DNA of 16,082 nucleotides, taken from positions 1-16,082 of the forward strand of contig CAJWLY010000017.1 in NCBI GenBank assembly GCA_913043155.1. The letters are read 5' to 3'. The notes under the pieces were generated by a model that saw nothing but the letters and a program-made list of their open reading frames with translations, had not been told where the DNA came from and did not search any database. The translations under genes and the position numbers were made by a program. This stretch comes from an uncultured Nitrospinaceae bacterium (GTDB lineage: Bacteria; Nitrospinota; Nitrospinia; Nitrospinales; VA-1). Below, piece by piece: positions 1 through 8,104 of this stretch. Each line of letters starts with the position of its first letter. The first letter of the stretch is position 1.

Positions 1-75
1 ACCTTCGCCGGCACTGAAAACTATAAAGCCCACGGCGATCCCAAGTGGGAAGAAATCGAAGACGACGGCTACTAA
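1..75 (+). CDS. C-terminal end of an unidentified protein (partial)
   Basis: Frame 1 is open from the first base and stops at a TAA at 73-75, giving 24 residues that end in the acidic stretch KWEEIEDDGY. The 5' part lies outside the window, so the family cannot be named. A polar, acidic C-terminus suggests a soluble protein, but this is only an impression. The gene converges on the Rieske ferredoxin gene across a gap of about 98 bp. That gap contains a weak stem-loop at 133-149 that could end its transcript. It could also be a chance open frame, but the codons look normal. Confidence 0.5.
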   Translation, partial: TFAGTENYKAHGDPKWEEIEDDGY

Positions 76-132
76 CCTGCCCCTCGAACCACTAAAGACT
101 CATTGTTCTGCGATTGAAATCAAGTTCGGGAG

Positions 133-153
133 ACCGTAACGTGAACGGTTTAT
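133..153 (+). terminator. Possible weak terminator in convergent gap
   Basis: A short inverted repeat, ACCGT (133-137) and ACGGT (145-149), with a 7-base loop is followed by TTATTT. It lies between the convergent partial plus-strand gene and the minus-strand Rieske gene, where a terminator is expected. The stem is only 5 bp and the T run is interrupted, so the call is weak. Confidence 0.25.
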
Positions 154-173
154 TTGAGACGATTTCCGGCTGA

Positions 174-596
174 TTACAGTTCTTCGTCCGGATTACGAGG
201 CTTCTGGATGGTGGGGACGGTAAATTTTAAATCGGATGGTAGAACCGACGAAGCGCTTCCGGTAACAGCTTCCGTTTTTGGGTTTTCAAGCCGCACGTAA
301 ATTTTTCCTTCGTGGATTTTAACGGGATAGACCTCGGTCTTGAGTTCTGGGTTCTGGGGGCATTGCCCGTCCTTGAGCTCGAACCGCCATTCATGATTGG
401 GGCAGATAACGACACCTTCCTCGATCCTCCCCTCCCCCAGCGGCGCTCCCCTATGTGGACAGATGTTGTCGAGGGCGTAATATTTTCCCTTATAGTTGAA
501 CAGCGCAATCTCCCTGTCACCCGCTGAAATGATGGCGGATTTCCCAATCCCAAGATCGTCGCATTTCATTACTTTCGTATATTTGACCTTTGCCAT
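174..596 (-). CDS. Rieske [2Fe-2S] ferredoxin, NirD-like
   Basis: A 140-residue soluble protein with a single Rieske domain. Cys46-Pro-His48 and Cys65-Pro-Asn-His68, separated by 16 residues, form the CxH...CxxH motif that binds a [2Fe-2S] cluster through two Cys and two His. It has no signal peptide or membrane segment, so it is a cytoplasmic ferredoxin-type Rieske protein like the small subunit of NAD(P)H nitrite reductase or dioxygenase ferredoxins, not the bc1 subunit. I chose the ATG at 596 because AAGGTGG sits just upstream of it. An upstream in-frame TTG at 614 would place that site inside the gene. About 35 polar residues follow the domain (from about residue 105), longer than the usual NirD end. 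It lies 80 bp downstream of tig on the same strand and may be co-transcribed. No reductase partner is visible, so its redox partner is unknown. Confidence 0.88.
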   Translation of the reverse strand: MAKVKYTKVMKCDDLGIGKSAIISAGDREIALFNYKGKYYALDNICPHRGAPLGEGRIEEGVVICPNHEWRFELKDGQCPQNPELKTEVYPVKIHEGKIYVRLENPKTEAVTGSASSVLPSDLKFTVPTIQKPRNPDEEL

Positions 597-676
597 TAGC
601 CACCTTGATCTCAACGGTTACTTTTTTAAGCGGTATATTCCCCAATCCGAATATTTATCAAATTTTGCTTCTGGAC

Positions 677-2017
677 TCATTCGCCAGGAGATTCCCTTAC
701 GAACTCGAATTCACAGTTGGCGTAGAGAAAATCCATGGTTTTTCTGCCGAGGATTTTCGAGGTCGTGTGTTTGATCACTTCCGGATTGGCCATCATCTTA
801 TTTTTCACGTCTTCTGGCTTCTGCTTACTCTGCTCGGCAAGAGATTTGAATTCTTCCTCAAGGTCCAACTGTGACACATGCATATTTTCTTGCTGGGCGA
901 TGCTCTCCAAAATGATATATCCCTTGCAATTTTTTTCTGCAGTGTCTTTCCACTCTTCCTTCGCCTTCTCCTCGTCAAACCCGGAATCTTCCAGTTTCAT
1001 CCCCGATTGCTCGATCTGAAATTTCATCCCCTCGATCATAAACTTAAATTCGTTGTTGACCATCGACTCGGGGACTTCGACCGAATTCTCGTCGACCAGC
1101 TTATCAAAGATTCCCTCCTTGATACGTATTTCCTCCTTCTCTTCATACATGGCCTGCATTTTTGTTTTAACACCCCGGCTAAATTGACCCACCGTCTCAA
1201 AACCCTCCTTCTCCGCGATAGCATCGGTCAACTCTGGCAGAACCAGTTTCTTCAGCTCCTTGATCTTCACACTAAAGGTCGCCAGGTCCTCAGCTTCCTG
1301 CCCCGGCAGAGGGGTACTCACCCGGCGGAGTTTGTTATTCCAGTTAGCAGGCAGAACAGCCTTGACCTCGAACTGTTCATCCAGTTTGTGCCCGACCAGC
1401 TGCTCTTCAAACCCCTTAATCATCTTCTTTTCGCCAATGCGTACCGTTAAGTCAGTTGCGTTTCCATTTTCCAGCGGCTGCCCTTCAAATTGCCCTTCAA
1501 AGTCGATGGTTAGGTAATCGCCAGTTTGCGCTTCGTAACCATCTTCATGATGTTCGAAACTGCCATACTGTTGCAGGATTCTTTCAATCGCTCGATCCAG
1601 TTCCTCCTTACCTACCTGCGTCTCTTTCTTTTTGAGTTTGAGTCCTTTATATCCCTTAATTTTGATTTCTGGTTTAACGTCAAGTGTGACTGAGAATTTC
1701 AAAGGGGTGTTCTTTTTGACATCCTGGAGTTTCGAATGGTCGATCTCGGGGGACCCGGCTGGAGCGAGCCCGCTTTCCCGCAGGGCTTTTTCATAATACT
1801 CCTGTAATAGTGCCTGCAACATGTTGGTGAACGACTGCACCGGAACCTGCTTTTCCAGAATATTCTGCGGAATCTTCCCTGGACGGAATCCGGGCATGCG
1901 CATCTGCTGATTCAATTCACTATAGGCACTATTAATCCGTTGAGTGACAACTTCTTCGGGAATGGTGATTTCAAGCTTGCGTTTTAACTGGTCAAGTTCT
2001 TCAACAACCAAATCCAT
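677..2017 (-). CDS. tig: Trigger factor, ribosome-associated chaperone
   Basis: A protein of 446 residues, close to the usual 430-450. Trigger factor binds at the ribosome exit tunnel, shields emerging chains and has peptidyl-prolyl isomerase activity. Residues 1-115 form the ribosome-binding domain, including the signature GFRPGKIP at 43-50. Residues about 160-255 are the FKBP-type isomerase domain (GDYLTIDFEGQFEGQ, then IGEKKMIKGFEEQLVG). The remainder is the helical, Glu/Lys-rich chaperone arm. A short extra loop (about 226-245, NNKLRRVSTPLPGQEAEDL) enlarges the end of the isomerase domain compared with E. coli. AAGGA lies about 7 bases before the ATG. The gene follows ispG by 27 bp, which implies co-transcription. 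The common tig-clpP-clpX order is absent, since the next gene encodes a Rieske ferredoxin. Confidence 0.95.
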   Translation of the reverse strand: MDLVVEELDQLKRKLEITIPEEVVTQRINSAYSELNQQMRMPGFRPGKIPQNILEKQVPVQSFTNMLQALLQEYYEKALRESGLAPAGSPEIDHSKLQDVKKNTPLKFSVTLDVKPEIKIKGYKGLKLKKKETQVGKEELDRAIERILQQYGSFEHHEDGYEAQTGDYLTIDFEGQFEGQPLENGNATDLTVRIGEKKMIKGFEEQLVGHKLDEQFEVKAVLPANWNNKLRRVSTPLPGQEAEDLATFSVKIKELKKLVLPELTDAIAEKEGFETVGQFSRGVKTKMQAMYEEKEEIRIKEGIFDKLVDENSVEVPESMVNNEFKFMIEGMKFQIEQSGMKLEDSGFDEEKAKEEWKDTAEKNCKGYIILESIAQQENMHVSQLDLEEEFKSLAEQSKQKPEDVKNKMMANPEVIKHTTSKILGRKTMDFLYANCEFEFVRESPGE

Positions 2018-2044
2018 GCAAATATCCTTTATATGTTTATGACT

Positions 2045-3199
2045 TCACTGTAGCTTGATTGATTTTTTTTCCTGCTCGACAATGATCAGGTCGAGTTCCT
2101 TTTTCAACCGACCCAGAATTTCCTCATAAGCAAAGGATCCCAGCGTCTCCGTTCCCTTTTTCAAGTTGACCCTGGAAGGACCACACCAGAGCCCGAGATC
2201 CGCATCGTCAGTTTCCCCAGGCCCGTTAACACGGCATCCCATAACCGCAATGGTGATTTTGTGTTTCTCAGCGTATCGGGCCATTGTACGGACTTCCTGT
2301 GCCAGTTCAACGAATTTATCATTCTCGACCCGAGAACAGCTCGGGCAGGCGATGATGTTAAGTCCATCCAAAAAGTTTTCGGGAACCGATCGGAACCGCC
2401 CCTCCTCTATATCCTTGAGAATTTCGCGCCCGACGACGATTTCCTGTCCCTTATCCTCGTTGGGCAAAGTAAGGGATACGCGGATCGTGTCGCCGATGCC
2501 GGACGAAATGAGCTGCTCGAAAGCAATCCGGGTCTTGATAATGCCATCCGGAGGCAGGCCCGCCTCCGTCACACCCAGGTGCAAAGGAACGTCCGGACGC
2601 TCGCTGGCAAATTGACGGTTGGCTTCGATCACTTTTCCGGAATCGGAATCTTTGAGTGATACGCAGTAATCCTCAAACTTCAACTCATCGAGTATCTGAC
2701 AGTGATCGACCGCGCACCGGACCATTCCCTCGATGGGGTTGTTCCTATATTTTTTCTTGTAGTCAGGATCGACCGAACCACAGTTCACGCCGATGCGGAT
2801 GGCGCATCCATGAGTTCGCGCCGCGTCGATGATGAACCCAACTTTTTCCCGGATCGGTTTATCTTTTTCCAAGTGAAAAAGATGCCCCGGGTTGTACCGG
2901 ATTTTATCGACTAGTGGGGCCACTTTAGGGGCCAGCTTGTAATTCTCCTGAAGATCGACAGAGAGAACGGGGTCAGGAAACTGTTTCCGCAGGGTTTTCA
3001 GAGCTTCCACGTCCGCGTCACTGTCCACAGCGATACGGATGACATCGGCTCCAGCCTGTTGCAAAACCTCAATCTGCCGAGCGGTGGCTTCCAGGTTCTG
3101 GGTTTGGGTTGCGGCCATGCTCTGAACAGCTACTGGAGCATCACCACCGATGTGTAGGCAACCAATACGTATTTTTCGAGTCGACCTGAGCTTGCTCAT
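2045..3199 (-). CDS. ispG: 4-hydroxy-3-methylbut-2-enyl diphosphate synthase (MEP pathway)
   Basis: A 384-residue IspG/GcpE. This [4Fe-4S] enzyme reductively converts methylerythritol cyclodiphosphate into HMBPP, the penultimate step of the non-mevalonate isoprenoid pathway in the cytoplasm. The N-terminal TIM-barrel part includes VAVQSMAATQT (about 23-33), ADVIRIAVDS and RIGVNCGSVD (135-144). The C-terminal cluster domain has Cys285-Pro-Ser-Cys288 and, in GCRVNGPGE, Cys322 and Glu329. These match the three Cys and one Glu that ligate the cluster in this family. The length is that of the short bacterial form without the plant-type insert. It is the first gene of the ispG-tig-Rieske group. No good Shine-Dalgarno site precedes the ATG at 3199, and a candidate promoter lies about 150 bp upstream. 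Electrons would normally come from flavodoxin or ferredoxin. Whether the Rieske protein two genes away contributes is not known. Confidence 0.95.
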   Translation of the reverse strand: MSKLRSTRKIRIGCLHIGGDAPVAVQSMAATQTQNLEATARQIEVLQQAGADVIRIAVDSDADVEALKTLRKQFPDPVLSVDLQENYKLAPKVAPLVDKIRYNPGHLFHLEKDKPIREKVGFIIDAARTHGCAIRIGVNCGSVDPDYKKKYRNNPIEGMVRCAVDHCQILDELKFEDYCVSLKDSDSGKVIEANRQFASERPDVPLHLGVTEAGLPPDGIIKTRIAFEQLISSGIGDTIRVSLTLPNEDKGQEIVVGREILKDIEEGRFRSVPENFLDGLNIIACPSCSRVENDKFVELAQEVRTMARYAEKHKITIAVMGCRVNGPGETDDADLGLWCGPSRVNLKKGTETLGSFAYEEILGRLKKELDLIIVEQEKKSIKLQ

Positions 3200-3514
3200 G
3201 TGATGTATATTTATCAGAGGCCACCCGGAAAGGTGGGTCAGGGTTGGTTGATTCAGAAAGGTTAGCAGAAATCAAAAATGTTAACAAGCGTGGGAGAGTG
3301 TATTTGGCCTGAAAGAAAACTCGAAGCCACAACTTACTCAGTCTGGCTTTATTATGGAGAGGCTATACATTTAACGTCAGTTCCTTAATTACAAAAATAC
3401 ATGTCCTTTTCTCAACATTCTTGATCTTGAAATTTTTCTTCCAATCTCTGGTCTTAATGAGCGGTCAGGGATGGTAGAATCATTGCTCAGTTATCTAACC
3501 ATTTCTAACAAGCC
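3200..3514. other. Divergent intergenic region between ispG and yejA
   Basis: These 315 bp lie between two divergently transcribed genes and contain no convincing ORF. They must hold promoters for both directions. The best minus-strand candidate is listed separately. The yejA side is AT-rich, with a TTGAAA at 3427-3432 but no well-spaced -10 box. A small stem-loop, CCACC (3221-3225) and GGTGG (3232-3236), falls in the presumed ispG leader. No repeat or recognisable riboswitch was seen. Confidence 0.6.
3351..3380 (-). promoter_or_regulatory. Candidate sigma-70-type promoter for ispG-tig-Rieske
   Basis: Read on the minus strand, CTGACG (3380-3375) and CATAAT (3356-3351) are separated by 18 bases, near the TTGACA/TATAAT consensus. 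It would give a leader of about 145 nt before ispG. Found by eye only. AT-rich intergenic DNA often contains such pairs by chance. Confidence 0.3.
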
Positions 3515-5395
3515 ATGTATAAAAGTAAGTTGATCACATATCTATTTCTATTAGTTAACCTAATGCTGTGGGCTAGCGAACTTTACGCTGCCCCCGCGCA
3601 CGGGCTATCCTTGTACGGTTCCAAGGGACTGAAATATTCTCCCGGCCAGCCATACGACTACGCTCATCCAAAAGCCCCAAAAGGAGGACACCTCGTCCTT
3701 GCCGATTTCGGGGCTTTCACCAAGCTCAATCCGGCCTCCCTCAAAGGGGTTCCCGCTCCTGGCATCGGCGGCCTGGTATTTCAATCGTCCATGGACAGCT
3801 CGGTTGATGACGATGAACCCTTTTCCCAGTACGGCAACCTAATCGAAAAAGTGGAGTTGGCCAAGGATCGAATGACAATGGTCTACCACATTCATAGGCA
3901 CGCAAAGTTTTCCGATGGTCACCCGGTAACCGCCGACGATTTCGTTTTTTCTTTCGACCTGATCCAGGAACCGGAATACCACCCTATCTACAAGCAGTAC
4001 TTCAAGGACATTAAAAAAGTCGAAAAACTCGATAACCACCGGGTGAAATACACATTTGCCATCTACAACCAGGAACTACCACTGATCACGGGACAAATGC
4101 TCATATTCCCCAAACATGTCTACGGCAAAAAGGGGAAATCGTTTGGGTCTGACTTCGACAGCATTGCTGTGGGAAGCGGACCTTATATGGTAAAGGATTT
4201 CGAATTTGGCAAGCACATCACGCTTCAGCGAAATCCAAACTGGTGGGGGAAGGACCTAGCCATCAATAAGGGGAGATACAATTTCGACCGGATCACCTGG
4301 AAAATTTATCTCGATCCCGTGGCTATGCGTGAAGGGTTCAAGGGCGGAGACTTTGATGCCAGTCTGGTCAACAGCTCGCGGGATTGGGCACTGGATTTTA
4401 AAGGAGATTTTGTAAAGAAAGGCTATTACCTGCGCGAAGAGGTTCCCCATACCCGCGTGGCGGGCATGCAAGGGTTCGCTATGAACCAGCGAAACGAGAT
4501 CTTCAAATCACGCAGAGTGCGAGCCGCCGTTGCCATGGTTTTCGATTTCGAATGGAGCAATAAAAACCTCTTCTACGGTCAATACACGCGTAACGAATGT
4601 TTCTTCGATAACAATCCGGGAATGAAAGCCCAAGGCACTCCAAAAGGAGAGGTAAAAGAGTTGCTGACTCGGCTAAGGGAGAAGCATGGTGCCGTCTACG
4701 TACCTAAAACCGTGTTCAGTAAGCCGGTAGGCGCGCCGGGTCAGGGACTTTCAGAGGAAAAAAATATCCGGTTCGCCAATTCACTTCTTGAATCCGCGGG
4801 ATGGAAGGTGGGGACGGATGGTATCCGCGTTAAAAATGGCAAGCGCCTTGCAGTGAAAATACTTCTAGATAGCGCTGGTTTTGAACGCATCGTCGAACCT
4901 TACAAAAACAATCTGCGAAGAATCGGGTTCGATATGGAAATCAAAAAAATGCAAGTCGCCGAATACGAAGAACGTCTGAGAAACTTCAACTTTGACATGA
5001 TCGTTGTCGGCTACGGACAAAGCCGATCACCTGGAAATGAGCAGCGGTATATGTGGGGAAGCGAAGCCGCCAAAACTCCCGGCACACGAAACTATATGGG
5101 CATCGAAAATCCAGCAATCGACGAGTTGATCAACCGCATCACCAAAGCCGGTTCCCGAAAGGAACTGGTTGACGCCATCCAGGCAATGGACCGGATACTG
5201 ACACACCAATTCTATATCGTTCCGCACTGGTACATCGCCTATGACCGAATCGTCTACTGGAATAAATTTTCGCGGCCTGGGGTGAACCCGTCGCAGTCCG
5301 CCGTCATCAACAACATCATCGAGTGGTGGTGGTGGGACGCAGACAAAGCGAAAAAGTTGAAAGAAGCCCGTTCTGTGGGAAGTTCACTGTTTTAA
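3515..5395 (+). CDS. yejA: Peptide ABC transporter substrate-binding protein, YejA-like
   Basis: A 626-residue periplasmic binding protein of the SBP_bac_5 family that captures peptides for the YejBEF importer. A signal peptide is clear: Lys3 and Lys5, a hydrophobic core from about residue 8 to 20, and a likely cleavage after ELYA (residue 25). No lipobox Cys is present, so it should be soluble in the periplasm. The mature N-terminus (GLKYSPGQPYDYAHPKAPKGG) and the segment FDFEWSNKNLFYGQYTRNE match the YejA branch, not DppA or OppA. The C-terminus has PHWYIAYDRIVYWNKF and a run of four tryptophans (EWWWWDADK). E. coli Yej imports microcin C and other peptides, but the natural ligand here is unknown. 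No ribosome binding site is evident. The start is fixed by the signal peptide. A stem-loop follows the gene before yejB. Confidence 0.92.
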   Translation: MYKSKLITYLFLLVNLMLWASELYAAPAHGLSLYGSKGLKYSPGQPYDYAHPKAPKGGHLVLADFGAFTKLNPASLKGVPAPGIGGLVFQSSMDSSVDDDEPFSQYGNLIEKVELAKDRMTMVYHIHRHAKFSDGHPVTADDFVFSFDLIQEPEYHPIYKQYFKDIKKVEKLDNHRVKYTFAIYNQELPLITGQMLIFPKHVYGKKGKSFGSDFDSIAVGSGPYMVKDFEFGKHITLQRNPNWWGKDLAINKGRYNFDRITWKIYLDPVAMREGFKGGDFDASLVNSSRDWALDFKGDFVKKGYYLREEVPHTRVAGMQGFAMNQRNEIFKSRRVRAAVAMVFDFEWSNKNLFYGQYTRNECFFDNNPGMKAQGTPKGEVKELLTRLREKHGAVYVPKTVFSKPVGAPGQGLSEEKNIRFANSLLESAGWKVGTDGIRVKNGKRLAVKILLDSAGFERIVEPYKNNLRRIGFDMEIKKMQVAEYEERLRNFNFDMIVVGYGQSRSPGNEQRYMWGSEAAKTPGTRNYMGIENPAIDELINRITKAGSRKELVDAIQAMDRILTHQFYIVPHWYIAYDRIVYWNKFSRPGVNPSQSAVINNIIEWWWWDADKAKKLKEARSVGSSLF

Positions 5396-5469
5396 TGTTA
5401 TTAGCCAAAACACACCTTACCCAGGCCTTCAAACCCAACGGTCGGAAAAGTAACCGCAATCCCCAATCC

Positions 5470-5514
5470 AAATGCGATGGCATGAATCTGCCGACCATTC
5501 GCATTTTATCGTTT
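5470..5514 (+). terminator. Stem-loop between yejA and yejB, terminator or attenuator
   Basis: AAATGCGATGG (5470-5480) and CCATTCGCATTT (5495-5506) pair over 11 bp with one bulged base and a 14-base loop. A T-rich stretch (TATCGTTTT) follows. This fits a partial Rho-independent terminator or a 3' protective hairpin that keeps yejA mRNA more abundant than yejBEF mRNA, as is common after binding-protein genes. The T run is interrupted, so readthrough into yejB is expected. Confidence 0.55.
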
Positions 5515-5541
5515 TCCAAGAATTAGAATTAGTTGTATTAT
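5513..5541 (+). promoter_or_regulatory. Candidate internal promoter ahead of yejB
   Basis: TTTCCA (5513-5518) and TATTAT (5536-5541) are spaced by 17 bases, right after the yejA stem-loop and about 90 bp before the yejB start. In the presumed leader, two small hairpins follow: CTTGCT/AGCAAG (5545-5562) and CTGC/GCAG with a TTTT loop (5570-5581). The promoter call is by eye and uncertain. Confidence 0.33.
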
Positions 5542-5631
5542 TGCCTTGCTTCAGGTAGCAAGTTCTCATCTGCTTTTGCAGCATATTGGAAAAACCTTTT
5601 TTTACCGCGGTCTCCCTGTTCTCGGGTAGTC

Positions 5632-6771
5632 ATGATCAGCTATATCATCCGCCGCCTTCTACTGATGTTCCCCACGCTGATCGGGATCGTGACCATCACC
5701 TTCCTGATCATCCAGTTCGTTCCCGGTGGTCCCATTGACCAAATGAAATCGATTCTTCGCGGCCACGCCGGAGTGCTCTCGGAAGCCGGAGGCGGCGCCT
5801 TGGAGGGGACAACCACCAAACCGGGTGAAATCGATCCTAAACATCTGGAGCAACTCAGAAAAATCTACCACCTCGACCGTCCGCTCTGGGAACGCTACCT
5901 ACGGACGCTCTTGTGGCACAGCCCTCAAAACCCTGAAGCCCCCTTTGCCGAACGTGTATTCAAACGGGCTAACTGGGAAGGATTTCTCGTCTTCAAGTTC
6001 GGTGACTCGTTTTACCGAAATAAATCGGTACTGGAACTCATCAAGGAAAAACTTCCCGTCTCCGCCTCTCTAGGCGTTAGCAGTTTTTTCCTGACCTACA
6101 CCATCTGCATCATCCTCGGAATTGCTAAAGCTATTCGACACGAAACCCGTTTCGACACGGCGACGAGCCTTATCGTTCTAGTCGGATACAGTATTCCCGG
6201 ATTTGTCATGGGTATTTTTGTGATCGTGTTTCTGGGCCCGGGCGACGGCGCCGTGGCTCACCTTATCCCGTTGTCCGGCCTCACATCGGCCGGAACTCCA
6301 GGATACGAGGACTGGTCTTTGTGGAAAAAAATTCTGGACTATCTGCACCACCTGGCTGCCCCCCTCTTTTGTTATATTTTGGGCGGATTCGCTACGCTGA
6401 CCATGCTCACCAAAAACGCAGTCCTTGAGGAAACGCAAAAGCAATATGTTCTCACCGCCCGCGCCAAAGGCCTAACAGAAAAAAGTGTCCTGTTTAAGCA
6501 TATCTTGAAAAACGCACTCATCCCGCTCGTCACTGGATTTCCAGTCGCTTTTCTCGCCATGTTCTTTGCTGGATCGCTGTTGATCGAACAGATTTTCACA
6601 CTCGACGGACTTGGTCTTTTGTCCTACCAGGCTGTCATCCAGCGTGACTATCCCATCGTATTGGGAACGCTGTTCATGTTTTCGCTGATGGGACTGGTTG
6701 GGCAACTGCTGACCGACCTCTCGTATGTACTGATCGACCGGCGGATCTCTTTCGACGAATCACAGGGATGA
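5632..6771 (+). CDS. yejB: Peptide ABC transporter permease, YejB-like
   Basis: A 379-residue inner-membrane permease (BPD_transp_1 family), one half of the channel that pairs with YejE. It starts at MISYIIRRLLLMFPTLIG, the typical YejB/DppB N-terminus. The open frame extends upstream to 5533, but that extra 33-residue segment has no family resemblance and I exclude it. TM1 is at about 5-27, followed by a large periplasmic stretch (about 28-140) with GGPIDQ and FGDSFYRNKSVLELIKEKLP. Further TM segments follow. The cytoplasmic EAA-like loop (QYVLTARAKGLTEKSVLFKHILKNALIP) docks on the ATPase. About 20 residues (around WHSPQNPEAPFAERVFKRANWEG) are inserted before the FGDS motif relative to E. 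coli YejB, which is 364 long. Only a weak ribosome binding site (GGGTAG) is seen. yejE follows after 58 bp. Confidence 0.93.
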   Translation: MISYIIRRLLLMFPTLIGIVTITFLIIQFVPGGPIDQMKSILRGHAGVLSEAGGGALEGTTTKPGEIDPKHLEQLRKIYHLDRPLWERYLRTLLWHSPQNPEAPFAERVFKRANWEGFLVFKFGDSFYRNKSVLELIKEKLPVSASLGVSSFFLTYTICIILGIAKAIRHETRFDTATSLIVLVGYSIPGFVMGIFVIVFLGPGDGAVAHLIPLSGLTSAGTPGYEDWSLWKKILDYLHHLAAPLFCYILGGFATLTMLTKNAVLEETQKQYVLTARAKGLTEKSVLFKHILKNALIPLVTGFPVAFLAMFFAGSLLIEQIFTLDGLGLLSYQAVIQRDYPIVLGTLFMFSLMGLVGQLLTDLSYVLIDRRISFDESQG

Positions 6772-6829
6772 TTTTTTACGGCAACCACAAGCGAATGTAA
6801 CCGGCTTCATCTACGGCTAAGAATAGGAA

Positions 6830-8095
6830 ATGAAAATTAACAAGGATTTCAAAATAAAATGGCGCCGATTCACGCGCGACAAGAGAGCGTTCACTAGTTT
6901 TATGATCCTTGTTGCTTTTTTTATCATGACAATGCCGGCGGAACTGGTATGCAATGTGCGCCCTATTCTCCTCGTCGTCGATGGCAAACCTTACTTCCCA
7001 ATCTTCGTCACCTATAACGAACAGGATTTCGGTGGCACCCTTCCCAGCGAACCCGACTATCTTTCAAAACGATTCACGCGTCTGCTGGAGGGAATCCCGG
7101 AAAACACACCTCCCAAGGACACCGAAGTTGAAGGCACCTCATTCGATCTTGGGCTTGATGATTTTGAAGAGGATGAACCTGTATTTTCTCTAGAGTTGGA
7201 AGATTTTGAGGAAGAATCCTCCGAAGCTGCGCCTACCCGCGTAATAAGTGAGAAGCCGGTTATGACACAACCAAAACCGAGAGACTACTGGGCTTTGTGG
7301 CCTCCGGTTCGCTATGACTACAAATATATACCTACAGAAAGCAAAACGGGAACGGTCGTGCTCGCGGCTCCCTACAAAACGCTGATTGAAGGCTCGGATC
7401 GCTTCACCGAGTCGTCTTGGGCCGATGGACATTTTCTGGGCACTGATGACCGGGGGCGTGATGTTTTGGCCCGCCTTATTTATGGGTTCCGTATTTCCAT
7501 GATCTTCGGCATCTCACTGGCGATCACCGGTACCCTGCTGGGTTGCTTGATTGGCGGCACTCAGGGGTTTTTCGGCGGCTGGATCGACCTGATCGGCCAG
7601 CGCCTGACCGAAGTCTGGGGCTCGATTCCGCGACTCTATGTCCTCATCATTCTGAGCTCGTTTCTGGTCCCTTCCGCGTTATTGCTGTTTCTCATTCTCA
7701 ACCTGACAGCGTGGATGGGGATCGCCGCCTATATCCGCGCCGAGTTTCTAAAAATCCGCAATTTTGAATACGTGAAGGCGGCCAAGGCGATGGGCGTGTC
7801 TAATTTCGAGATCATGCGCCGCCACATCCTACCGAACGCCCTCACTCCAGTGGTTACTTTTTTCCCGTTTGAGGTTACAGCAGGCATCCTAGCATTAGTG
7901 AGCCTCGATTTTCTAAACCTCGGCGTGCCGAGCCCCGCCCCCAGCATCGGGGAGCTGTTGGCCCAGGGAAAGACCAACCTGCAGGCCATATGGATCCTAC
8001 TCCCGACGTTCACGGTTCTGACAATCGCCTTGACGATGCTTACCTTTGTCGGCGAAGGTATCCGCAACGCATTCGACCCTAGAAAGAGTATTTAG
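6830..8095 (+). CDS. yejE: Peptide ABC transporter permease, YejE-like, with acidic periplasmic insert
   Basis: A 421-residue inner-membrane permease, about 80 residues longer than E. coli YejE (341). TM1 lies at about 21-40 (FTSFMILVAFFIMTMPAELV). The periplasmic part has the family sequences DGKPYFPIF and YNEQDFGGTLPSEPDYLSKR. The remaining TM segments run from about residue 218 to 408. The EAA loop is EYVKAAKAMGVSNFEIMRRHILPNA (313-337), written here only to locate it, and contacts YejF. Residues about 90-152 are an insertion missing from E. coli YejE. It contains two tandem 14-residue acidic units, FDLGLDDFEEDEPV (105-118) and FSLELEDFEEESSE (119-132), followed by a Pro/Thr-rich linker. 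By topology it is periplasmic and may contact the binding protein or ligand. AGGA sits close before the ATG. yejF starts 9 bp after the stop. Confidence 0.92.
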   Translation: MKINKDFKIKWRRFTRDKRAFTSFMILVAFFIMTMPAELVCNVRPILLVVDGKPYFPIFVTYNEQDFGGTLPSEPDYLSKRFTRLLEGIPENTPPKDTEVEGTSFDLGLDDFEEDEPVFSLELEDFEEESSEAAPTRVISEKPVMTQPKPRDYWALWPPVRYDYKYIPTESKTGTVVLAAPYKTLIEGSDRFTESSWADGHFLGTDDRGRDVLARLIYGFRISMIFGISLAITGTLLGCLIGGTQGFFGGWIDLIGQRLTEVWGSIPRLYVLIILSSFLVPSALLLFLILNLTAWMGIAAYIRAEFLKIRNFEYVKAAKAMGVSNFEIMRRHILPNALTPVVTFFPFEVTAGILALVSLDFLNLGVPSPAPSIGELLAQGKTNLQAIWILLPTFTVLTIALTMLTFVGEGIRNAFDPRKSI

Positions 8096-8104
8096 GAATA
8101 AGCC

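Noticed and set aside
878..1450. 190-codon plus-strand frame
   Set aside because: Lies wholly antisense to the well-supported trigger factor gene; its composition is that of a reverse-strand shadow.
5323..5526. 67-codon plus-strand frame overlapping the yejA end
   Set aside because: It starts inside yejA in another phase and runs into the intergenic stem-loop; no coding signal.
5533..5631. 33-residue N-terminal extension of YejB
   Set aside because: It passes through the presumed leader hairpins, has no homology to the family and delays the standard N-terminus; ATG 5632 is preferred.
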